Below, piece by piece: positions 32,543 to 40,898 of a stretch of 64,000 bases of DNA. Position 1 is the stretch's first letter. Each line of letters opens with the position of its first letter. A program made the translations under genes and the position numbers. The stretch is from Nocardia brasiliensis NBRC 14402 (GTDB lineage Bacteria; Actinomycetota; Actinomycetes; Mycobacteriales; Mycobacteriaceae): NCBI RefSeq assembly GCF_000308475.2, contig NZ_BAFT02000032.1:1-64000 (forward strand), written 5' to 3'. The notes below the pieces were generated by a model. It saw only the letters and a list, made by a program, of their open reading frames with translations. It was not told the origin of the DNA and ran no database searches.

Positions 32543-33499
32543 CTACGCTCCTTCCGGTCTGCGGTGCGCGAAAGCCAGGTGCTTGCCTTCATATTCGGCC
32601 AGGGCGAGCAGGTTTTCGGCGATGCGCGCGGTCTGCACGGTGCCGCCCGCGGCGGCCCGCATCCGGGCATGCATCAGCAGGGGCGGTAGTTCGCGCCACA
32701 GGGCCACCGCGCGCTCCCAATGTTCGCGGCCCGCGTCGTCGAGCACCTCGTCGTCGAACTCCGCCGCCCACAGCAGCAGTTCACGTTGCCGCAGGGCCTG
32801 CCACAGGTCGTCGAGCTGGGTGAAATCGTCTGGGGTCGAAGCGAATTGGTAGCGGCTCGCCAGCGCCACCAGCGCATCCGCACCCACCAACCGGTCTGCT
32901 CGCGGCACGATCAGTTCGGCAGGGCGGGCCTGCAGCCAGCGATAGGTCCGGCCCACCTGGATCTGCGAGGTACCTGCCATCGCTTGTTCGCGCAGCAGCG
33001 CGACCGTGTCATCCGGGCCGAGGCTCACCGACCACTCCCGCAGTTCGGCGGCCGAAAGCACCGGAACCCGCTGCCCGGCTTGCGGTCCGAGCTCGGTGGT
33101 CATGGCGAGCGGGTCCTCCACCACCCAGCCGTCGACGGTGGCCACGATGGCCAGCCAGTGCGGCGCGTGCCATTTTCGATAGCCGTGCTGCCAGGGCAGG
33201 TGAAAGATGTCGGCGAGCAGCACGACCGAACCGTGCGCGGCCACCTGCTCCTCCAGCGCGTGGTACGCCGTGGCCCAGTCGTCGTCGCCGTGCACGCCGA
33301 ACCCCAGAGCGGGCAGCGGCGCGGCGGCGTCGTGTTCGAACAGCAGCAGGTCCTGCTCGGCGGGGGTGACCGCCAGGGTCGGGCCGCCCGCGAGCAGCGG
33401 CCGCCACCACCGGGTTTCGCCGCGAGCCAGCAGTGCGCTCGCCAGCGCCGCGGTGAAGCAGGTCAGCTTGTCGCCGTGGGTGGACAGTGCCGTGGTCAT
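32543..33499 (-). CDS. BtrH-like papain-fold acyltransferase
   Basis: A 318-residue protein. The N-terminal cysteine (LTCFTAALASALL, Cys14), a later His (PHWLAIVATVDGW) and Asp (VVEDPLA) match the Cys-His-Asp layout of the BtrH_N family. BtrH in butirosin synthesis moves an acyl group from an ACP to an amine. Here it lies between the FAAL and FkbH genes, overlapping the FAAL stop (ATGA), so an acyl transfer from a carrier protein during assembly or release is a reasonable inference. The target is unknown. The C-terminal 120 residues are helical and unassigned. Confidence 0.78.
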   Translation of the reverse strand: MTTALSTHGDKLTCFTAALASALLARGETRWWRPLLAGGPTLAVTPAEQDLLLFEHDAAAPLPALGFGVHGDDDWATAYHALEEQVAAHGSVVLLADIFHLPWQHGYRKWHAPHWLAIVATVDGWVVEDPLAMTTELGPQAGQRVPVLSAAELREWSVSLGPDDTVALLREQAMAGTSQIQVGRTYRWLQARPAELIVPRADRLVGADALVALASRYQFASTPDDFTQLDDLWQALRQRELLLWAAEFDDEVLDDAGREHWERAVALWRELPPLLMHARMRAAAGGTVQTARIAENLLALAEYEGKHLAFAHRRPEGA

Positions 33500-35262
33500 T
33501 TCTCGCCTCGCACCCGCAGCGTGCCGTCGAGGTAGGCGGTGCGCGAGGCCGAACGCTGAATCTTGCCGCTCGACGTGCGGGGAATCCCGCCGGGGCTCAG
33601 CAGCAGCACCTCGTGCACGCCGACGTCGTGCACCCGGAAGATAGCTTCGCGCACGGCGTTCCGCAGTTCCTGCGCCGTCGCGGTGTCGTCGGCCGGAATC
33701 CTGGCCTCGACCAGCACCACGATCTTCTCCTGCACGCCGACTTCGATGGAGAAGGCCGAGCAGCGCCCCGGCAGTACCAGCGGATGCGCCTGCTCCGCAG
33801 CGTCTTCGAGATCCGGCGGGTAGTAGTTGCGGCCGTCGATGATGATCAGGTCCTTGAGCCGGGTGGTCGGATAGACCTCCCCGTCGTGCAGGAATCCGAT
33901 GTCGCCGGTGCGCAGGTAGTACTTGCCGTCGCGCGGCGAGAGTTCGCCCCGGAAGGTCGCTTCGGTCTCCGCGGGCCGGTTGAAATAGCCGGAGCAGAGC
34001 GACGGCCCGTGCACCCAGATCTCGCCGAGCCGGTTCTCGGGCAGCGGCTCCCTGGTGTCCGGATCGACGATCTGCACCGCCGTGCCGGGCGCCGGGGCGC
34101 CGCCGCTGACGATGTCCGCGCCGTCCGGCGCGACCACCACCGATCCCGCGGCGAGCGCCGTGCGGTCCACTGTGACGGTCTGCACGCCGGACAGGGTGCG
34201 CCAGTTCACCGAGACCAGCAGCGTCGCCTCGGCCAGACCGTACCCCGCGATCAGGCTCGACTCGGACAGGCCGTGTCCGGCGAAGGCGGCGTAGAACTTC
34301 CGGATCGTGCTGACCCGCACCGGCTCGGCACCCGACAGGGCATAGCGCCAGCGGCTCAGGTCGATGCCGTCGAGTTCCTCGGGGCCGACCCGTTCGGCGC
34401 ACAGTTCGTAGCCCACGTTCGGGGAGGCGGCGAAGACCTGTGCGGGATGGTCGCTGATCGCCCGCAACCAGCGTTGCGGCCGGCGCAGGAACGAGGTGGG
34501 CGACATCTGAACCACGCCGTGGCCGTTGATGATCGGCATGATGACGCCGACCATCAGGCCCATATCGTGGAACAGCGGCAGCCAGCTGACGAAGCCGATC
34601 TCGTCCTCGGGGCCCACCCCGACGTGGTACATCATCTGGTAGGTCTGCCTGGCGTTGGCGAGCAGGCCGCGGTGCGGCACCATCACGCCCGCGGGGGTGC
34701 GGGTGGAGCCGGAGGTGTACTGCAGCAACGCGATCTGTTCCCGGTCGACCAGCACCGGCTCCCAGTCGGTCGCCAGCCGCGCGTTCACTTCGCCGGTGGT
34801 CACGATCAGCCGGGTCGTGTCGGTCGGCGAATTATCGAGCCACGCGGTCACATCGGTCAGTGCGTCGTCGGTGGTGACGAGGCAGGCCGGGTCGGCGTCG
34901 ACGCACACCGCGTCGATCCGGCCGTTGGAATTGTGCGCGCTCGGCGGATACAGCGGCACCGCGATGATGCCGGCGTACAGGCACCCGAAGAACGCTTTCA
35001 CGTACTCCAGGCCCGGCGGCAGCAGCAGCACGGCCCGGTCCCCCGGGTGCGCCACCTGGAGCAGCGTGGCCGCGTATGCCCTTGCCGCACGGTCGATTTC
35101 GGCGTAGGTGAGCGACTCCGTGACCCCGATCGCGGAGGTCGAATCGGGATAGCTCAGGAAGCTGTAGGCGAGCCGGTCCGGATGCTGGGCGGCCTGTCTG
35201 GTCAGCGCGCGCACCAGCGTGTCGTATTCGATATCGCCCCCGGTGAGCAGTGTCGTGGTCAT
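33496..35262 (-). CDS. fatty acyl-AMP ligase (FAAL)
   Basis: A 588-residue adenylating enzyme of the FAAL group. LLQYTSGSTRTPAGVMVPH is the nucleotide loop, SWLPLFHDMGLM follows, and the FAAL-type N-terminal part with PLYPP is present. The end (RTSSGKIQRSASR) has the conserved lysine. FAALs activate a fatty acid as acyl-AMP and load it onto a carrier protein, bypassing CoA. The probable acceptors here are the N-terminal ACP of the first PKS or the discrete ACP. The ATG overlaps the NRPS stop (ATGA). Confidence 0.93.
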   Translation of the reverse strand: MTTTLLTGGDIEYDTLVRALTRQAAQHPDRLAYSFLSYPDSTSAIGVTESLTYAEIDRAARAYAATLLQVAHPGDRAVLLLPPGLEYVKAFFGCLYAGIIAVPLYPPSAHNSNGRIDAVCVDADPACLVTTDDALTDVTAWLDNSPTDTTRLIVTTGEVNARLATDWEPVLVDREQIALLQYTSGSTRTPAGVMVPHRGLLANARQTYQMMYHVGVGPEDEIGFVSWLPLFHDMGLMVGVIMPIINGHGVVQMSPTSFLRRPQRWLRAISDHPAQVFAASPNVGYELCAERVGPEELDGIDLSRWRYALSGAEPVRVSTIRKFYAAFAGHGLSESSLIAGYGLAEATLLVSVNWRTLSGVQTVTVDRTALAAGSVVVAPDGADIVSGGAPAPGTAVQIVDPDTREPLPENRLGEIWVHGPSLCSGYFNRPAETEATFRGELSPRDGKYYLRTGDIGFLHDGEVYPTTRLKDLIIIDGRNYYPPDLEDAAEQAHPLVLPGRCSAFSIEVGVQEKIVVLVEARIPADDTATAQELRNAVREAIFRVHDVGVHEVLLLSPGGIPRTSSGKIQRSASRTAYLDGTLRVRGEK

Positions 35263-38200
35263 ACTCCGACCTCCTGTGGTGACGGCGCGGCGAGGAAGCC
35301 GACCTTGCGGAAGTAATCCAGGTAGCGGGTGAACAGGTCGTGGGCGACCGGCGGGCAGTGCACACCGACCTGTTCCAGCGCGGTGACCGCATCGTCGACC
35401 TCGAACTGGATCAGCGGCGTCAGCCCGTCACCGGTGTTCAACAGGCTCAGCACGCGGTAGGACGCCGAGCCCGCGCCCGCCTCGGCCGCGTGCGCGGCGA
35501 TCGCGGCACGCCACTCGTCGAGAGGCACGAGCCGCACCGGCGTGCCGCTCGCCCGCAGCCAGCCGACGGCGTCGGCGAAGGAACCCGGCGCGGGGTTGCG
35601 CACGTGGTAGATGTGCGTGCCGGGCCGGGTGTTGCGGGCCAGTTCGACCATGGCCGCGCCGGTGAAGTCGGCCGGCGCCAGATCCACCGGGAAGTCCACC
35701 TCGGGTGCGCGGCCGACCTCCTGGCTGGCTTTGACCAGCAGCCAGAAGAAGTCGCTGGTCTGGCAGGCGCCGGTACGGCTGTCCCCGCCGATGCGACCGA
35801 GCCGGAACACAGTGACCGGCAAGCCGCGCGCACCGGCCGCGCAGACCAGCCGCTCGGCGACCCACTTGCTGCGCAGGTAGCCCAGGGACAGTTGCGACGG
35901 GTCCTGCGCGGGCAGCCGTTGGCTGACCCGGCCGTCCACCGCATCACCGGGTCCGAGCACATACAGCGAGGACACGAAATGCAGTGGCGCACCGCTGTTC
36001 CTGGCCAGGGTGAGGAGTTCGTCGGTGCCGCGCACATTGGCCGCGGCCAGCACCTGGTACGGCAGCGCGAAATTCACGTGCGCGCCGTTGTGATAGATCG
36101 CCTCGATCGTGCGGCCGAGCAGCAGGAACTGCTTCTCGCTCAAACCGAGTCGTGGTTCGCCCAGATCACCGAGTACCGGCACGACCCGGTCGAACGCGGT
36201 ACGCGGCAGCTCATAGGTGTCGAAGGTCGCCGCGAGCCGGGCCAGGCCCGCCTCCGGGGTGTCCGCCCGGACCAGGCAGTGCACCCGGGATTCGGTGCGC
36301 TCCAGCAGTTCCCGCAGCAGGAACGCGCCGACGAAGCCGGTCGCACCGGTGAGCAGCACCTCTCCCGTTTCCGGCCGGGCGGTGGTCCACGGTCCAGCGG
36401 GCCAGGATTCGACGACGGCCGCCACCTCGGCGGCCAGGTCGATCGTGTCCTCCGCCGACGTCTCCCCCGCCAGCAGCGCCACCACACCGGCGACGGTCGG
36501 CCGGGCGAACAGCGAGCCGAGCGGAATGTCTTCGCCGAAGGTCTCTTTCAGGCGCAGGATGAGCTGCGCCGCGAGCAACGAGTGACCGCCGAGATCGAAG
36601 AAGTTGTCTTCCCGGCCGACCCGGGGAATGCCGAGCACCTGCGCGAAGACGCCCGCGACCCGCTGTTCGAGCGGCGTGCGCGGCGGCTCGTAGGCCACCG
36701 GGTTCCGGCGCAGCACCGGTGCGGGCAGCGCGCGACGGTCCAGCTTTCCGTTGGCGGTCAACGGGAATTCGTCCAGCACCAGCACCGCCGCGGGCACCAT
36801 GTGCTGCGGCAGCCGGCGGGCCAGGTGGGCCCGCACGTCGACCACGAGATCGTCGCGCGCCTTGACCCGCAGCGGATCCGAGACGATCAGATCGCCGGGC
36901 CATTCGGCGGCCCGCGCCGGCGCACCGGACAGTGCGACCTCCCAGCCGGTCGCCACGACGTCGTAGCGCCCGCCGGGGCGGCGCAGCGCCTCGATCCGGT
37001 ACGGCACCCGATCGGCGAGCGCGAGATAGTCCTCGGGGCTCACGCCGCCGGAATCGGCCAGCACGGCGCGGATCTGGGCGGCGGTCGCCCGGCCTCGCCG
37101 CAACTCCTCGACCACCGCGAGCGGTCCGGCCACCCGGGCGTCGAGCACATCGGTGACGAGCACGGCCGCGGGGCGGTCCTGCTCCAGCACTTCGGCCAGT
37201 CGCTGCGGCGTCGTCGTCGCGTCGAGCACCTTGGGCCGCACCGGAAGTCCGCGGGCGCCCGCGTACAGCACGGCGTCGTAGCGGAATCGGGACATCTCGT
37301 TGAGCTGCACACCGCGCTTGAGCCGCAAGCGGCTGCCGGTCAGCACCGGGCTCGCGGCGACGAAATCCTCGAAATACTTGGGTGAGATCACCAATTCGGC
37401 GTCCCGATCGAGCGCCGCGCGGACCGCGGGCGCAAGCTCGCTCGCACCCGCGGTCGGTGCGTTGGTCGCCTCGACCGTCGCGTGGAACGATTCGCTGAGC
37501 ACCAGATCCCGGACGTCGCCGACGAACAGCACGCCGTCGGGGGCGAGCAGCTCGGCTGCATCGTGCAGCACCCGGGTGAGGTACTCGGCGCTCGGAAAGT
37601 ACTGCACCACCGAGTTGATCAGCACGACATCGTAGGAGCCGGTGAGGTCGGCGGGCAGTTCGTCCGCGGCGCACAGCGCCAGCCGCACGTGTGCCAGCCC
37701 GGGATCGGGATCGACGATCTTCGCCCGGACGTTCTCGATGGCGGAGGCGGACACGTCGGTGGCGTCGTAGACCTCGCACAGCGGCGCCAGGCGGGACAAC
37801 AGCAGGCCGGTGCCGCAGCCGATTTCGAGAATTCGGCGAGGGACGAGCGAACGCACGGCCGCGACCGTCGCCTCGACCCACTCCCGCATGTGCTCCTCGG
37901 GAATGGCGGCATTGGTGTAGGAGCTGTTCCAGCCGGAGATGTCGAAATCAGCGTCGCCTTCACGCCCCTGCCGATAAGTGCTGTTGAACACGACCTGCCA
38001 GTTGGCGACCTGATCCTGTTCGGCGTCCGCCGCGTCCGTCGTCACGTCGCCCGGCGTGAAATAGGCGACGAGCGAGACGTTTCCGCCGGTGTCCTTGCGC
38101 GCCAGCACGACCGACTGGTCCACGCCGGGGTGCGCGGTGATCGCCGCCTCGATCTCGCCGAGTTCGATCCGGAACCCGCGCACCTTGACCTGCTGATCGA

Positions 38201-40898
38201 TCCGGCCCAGGTACTCCAGGTCACCGTCGGCGCGGCGGCGGGCCAGATCGCCGGTGCGATACACGCGGCGGCCGTCCAGCACGGCGCTCGCCACGAACCT
38301 TTCGGCCGTGAGTTCGTCGCGGTTGAGGTAGCCGCGGGCGACGCCGGGGCCGGACACCAGCATCTCCCCTGCCACGCCGTCGGGCACCGGCCGCCCCGCG
38401 GGGTCGACGATCAGCACCCCGAGGTCCGGCAGCGGCACACCGATCAGGCTGCCCGCCGCCGATTCCACGTCGGCCCTGGCGAGTTCGCGGTAGGTGACGT
38501 GCACGGTGGTTTCGGTGATGCCGTACATGTTCACCAGGCGTGCCGCCTGGCCGAACCGGTCGAACCACGGGGTGAGCGTGGCGAGGTCGAGCGCCTCGCC
38601 ACCGAAGATCACCCAGCGCACGGCGAGTTCGGTACCCGGCGCGCTCTCCAGCGCGCGCAGCAACTGGGTGAACGCGGACGGCGTCTGGTTCAGCACCGTG
38701 ACCTGTTCGCGCGCAAGCAGTTCCGCGAACTCGGCGGTGGACCGGCTCACCGAGCCGGGCACCACCACCAGACGGCCGCCGTAGAGCAGCGCGCCCCACA
38801 TCTCCCAGACCGAGAAGTCGAAGGAGTAGGAGTGGAACATCGTCCATACGTCCTGCGCGCCGAAGTCGTACCAGCGGGCGGTGGTCGAGAACAGCCGCAT
38901 CACATTGGCGTGCTCGATCACGACGCCCTTCGGCACCCCCGTCGACCCGGAGGTGTAGATGACGTAGCACGGGTCGTGCGGTTCGGCCTGCGCCAGCGGG
39001 AGATCGGGCACGGATTCCGCAGGCAGCTGGTCGATCAGCAGCAGGTCCGGACCCGCGGTCTCGGTCGCCGAGAGCAGCGAGCTGTGGCTGATCACCAGGC
39101 GCGCACCGGAATCGGCGATCATGAACTCGATCCGGTCCGCCGGATACATCGGGTCCAGCGGCACGTAGGCGGCACCGGCACGCAGCACGGCGAGGATCGC
39201 CACCACCACGTCGGCGGAGCGTTCCAGGTGAATGCCGACGAAGGACCCGCGATCGATGCCGCGCGCCCGCAGTCGGCGGGCCAATCCGTCTGCGGCGGCG
39301 GCGAGTTCGGCATAGGTCAGCGCGCTGTCGCCGAAGGTGAGCGCCACCGCCTCGGGCGTCTGGATCGCCTGGGCCGCGAACAGCTCGTGCAGCGTGAGTC
39401 GCGCCGCGGCGGCCGGGGCACACGGCAGCGCTGCGGCGAGCGCCCGCTGGCGTTCACCGGATTCGAGGAAGTCCAGTTCCGGGAGCGCAGTATCCGGTGT
39501 CGCGACCACCGCGGTCAGCAGCGCGACGAAGTGCCGGGCGATCGCGGACACGGTCGGCTCGTCGTAGAGGTCGACGTCGTATTCGAACGCACCCGCCAGT
39601 TCGGCGCCGACCTGCCGCAGGGTCACCAGCACGTCGAATTTCGTGGTGCCCGAATGCACTTCGACGTACTCGGCGTCGAGGCCGGGGATCGCGAGTTCGG
39701 GCAAACTGGTGTTCTGTAGCACCACGGCGGTGCGGAACAGCGGCGAATGGCTCAGTTCCCGGTCGGGGCGCACGTGTTCGACGACCAGGTCGAACGGGGC
39801 CTCCTGGTGATCGAACGCGTCGAAGACCACCCGCTGCTCGCGGGCCAGCAGTTCCCGGAACGTCGGCGCCCCGGACAGGTCGGTGCGCAAGGCGAGCGCG
39901 TTGACGAAGAACCCGATGAGCGGCTCGATCTCGGGCCGGGTCCGGCCCGCGATCGGGGTGCCGACGGTGATGTCCTCCGCGCCGGTGTAATACCGCAGCA
40001 GCGCTTTGAATCCCGCCATCAGCGCGATGAACAGCGTTGCGGGACGGTCGTGCACCCTGACCTCGTCGGCCAGGCGGCGCAGGCCGGCCAGCACCGGGGC
40101 CGGAATCGTGAACAGCACCCGCGCCCCGCGGTTCTCCGGTTCGAGCGCCCGGGGGCGATCCGGATGGAACGTCACCAGCGGCGGTTCGTCGCCGAGCACG
40201 CCGCGCCAGTAGTCGAGGTCGGCGCCGAACTTGTCGCGCTGCGCGAGATCCTGCAACCAGACGGCGTAGTCGGGGTACTGCAGCGGCAGTTCCGGCAGCT
40301 CGGGCGCGTGCCGTCCCGCGGTGAGATCGGCGTAGGCCGACATCAGCTCGGTGGCGAACACGCCGAGCGACCAACCGTCGGAGATGATGTGGTGCATCGC
40401 GACGGCGAAGATCGCGTCGTCCGCGCCGAGCCGCACCAGCAGCACCTCGACCAGCGGACCGGACAGGTCGAACACTGTCCGGCTGAACTGCTCGACCTGT
40501 GCCATCGCGTCGGCGAGCGGTTGCGTGGGGTCCAATTGCGCCGAGTTCACCACGGTCATCGGCAGCGGGGCCACCGGCCCGACCACCTGTACCGGAACGC
40601 CCTCGCGCACTTCGATACTGGTGCGCAGCGATTCGTGCCTGGCCACCACCAGCGACAGCGCGCCCTGTAATGCGGCGATATCCAGGTGGCCACGCAGGCG
40701 CAGCGCCAGCGGCATCGTGTACGTCGCCCGGTCGGGGAACAGCTGTTCCAGGAACCAGATCCGCTGCTGCGCGGCCGAAAGTGGCGCGGCCGCGGTGGGA
40801 TCGGGCCGGCGTGGAACAGCCGCGCGCGGCGTGCTGCCCGCGGCCCAGCGCCGCAGCAACTCGCGGCGGGAGGCGCCGGTATCGATGAGTTCAGGCAT
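35259..40898 (-). CDS. NRPS: C-A(Thr)-MT-PCP-TD
   Basis: An 1879-residue module. The condensation domain (MHHIISDGWS, about residue 170) has an intact HHxxxDG. In the adenylation domain (about 490-1380) the residues from SFDFSVWEMW, VLNQTP, VIFGGEA and NMYGITETTVH give the code DFWNIGMVH(K), the standard threonine code. An N-methyltransferase (EIGCGTGLLL near 1021) is inserted late in the A domain. A PCP (LGGHSLLAAQ near 1433) and a thioester reductase (LLTGATGFVGAFLL near 1518) end the chain. Predicted product: N-methyl-threonine added to the chain and released as aldehyde or alcohol. It overlaps the PKS gene upstream by 8 bp and is the last assembly-line gene. Confidence 0.95.
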   Translation of the reverse strand: MPELIDTGASRRELLRRWAAGSTPRAAVPRRPDPTAAAPLSAAQQRIWFLEQLFPDRATYTMPLALRLRGHLDIAALQGALSLVVARHESLRTSIEVREGVPVQVVGPVAPLPMTVVNSAQLDPTQPLADAMAQVEQFSRTVFDLSGPLVEVLLVRLGADDAIFAVAMHHIISDGWSLGVFATELMSAYADLTAGRHAPELPELPLQYPDYAVWLQDLAQRDKFGADLDYWRGVLGDEPPLVTFHPDRPRALEPENRGARVLFTIPAPVLAGLRRLADEVRVHDRPATLFIALMAGFKALLRYYTGAEDITVGTPIAGRTRPEIEPLIGFFVNALALRTDLSGAPTFRELLAREQRVVFDAFDHQEAPFDLVVEHVRPDRELSHSPLFRTAVVLQNTSLPELAIPGLDAEYVEVHSGTTKFDVLVTLRQVGAELAGAFEYDVDLYDEPTVSAIARHFVALLTAVVATPDTALPELDFLESGERQRALAAALPCAPAAAARLTLHELFAAQAIQTPEAVALTFGDSALTYAELAAAADGLARRLRARGIDRGSFVGIHLERSADVVVAILAVLRAGAAYVPLDPMYPADRIEFMIADSGARLVISHSSLLSATETAGPDLLLIDQLPAESVPDLPLAQAEPHDPCYVIYTSGSTGVPKGVVIEHANVMRLFSTTARWYDFGAQDVWTMFHSYSFDFSVWEMWGALLYGGRLVVVPGSVSRSTAEFAELLAREQVTVLNQTPSAFTQLLRALESAPGTELAVRWVIFGGEALDLATLTPWFDRFGQAARLVNMYGITETTVHVTYRELARADVESAAGSLIGVPLPDLGVLIVDPAGRPVPDGVAGEMLVSGPGVARGYLNRDELTAERFVASAVLDGRRVYRTGDLARRRADGDLEYLGRIDQQVKVRGFRIELGEIEAAITAHPGVDQSVVLARKDTGGNVSLVAYFTPGDVTTDAADAEQDQVANWQVVFNSTYRQGREGDADFDISGWNSSYTNAAIPEEHMREWVEATVAAVRSLVPRRILEIGCGTGLLLSRLAPLCEVYDATDVSASAIENVRAKIVDPDPGLAHVRLALCAADELPADLTGSYDVVLINSVVQYFPSAEYLTRVLHDAAELLAPDGVLFVGDVRDLVLSESFHATVEATNAPTAGASELAPAVRAALDRDAELVISPKYFEDFVAASPVLTGSRLRLKRGVQLNEMSRFRYDAVLYAGARGLPVRPKVLDATTTPQRLAEVLEQDRPAAVLVTDVLDARVAGPLAVVEELRRGRATAAQIRAVLADSGGVSPEDYLALADRVPYRIEALRRPGGRYDVVATGWEVALSGAPARAAEWPGDLIVSDPLRVKARDDLVVDVRAHLARRLPQHMVPAAVLVLDEFPLTANGKLDRRALPAPVLRRNPVAYEPPRTPLEQRVAGVFAQVLGIPRVGREDNFFDLGGHSLLAAQLILRLKETFGEDIPLGSLFARPTVAGVVALLAGETSAEDTIDLAAEVAAVVESWPAGPWTTARPETGEVLLTGATGFVGAFLLRELLERTESRVHCLVRADTPEAGLARLAATFDTYELPRTAFDRVVPVLGDLGEPRLGLSEKQFLLLGRTIEAIYHNGAHVNFALPYQVLAAANVRGTDELLTLARNSGAPLHFVSSLYVLGPGDAVDGRVSQRLPAQDPSQLSLGYLRSKWVAERLVCAAGARGLPVTVFRLGRIGGDSRTGACQTSDFFWLLVKASQEVGRAPEVDFPVDLAPADFTGAAMVELARNTRPGTHIYHVRNPAPGSFADAVGWLRASGTPVRLVPLDEWRAAIAAHAAEAGAGSASYRVLSLLNTGDGLTPLIQFEVDDAVTALEQVGVHCPPVAHDLFTRYLDYFRKVGFLAAPSPQEVGV

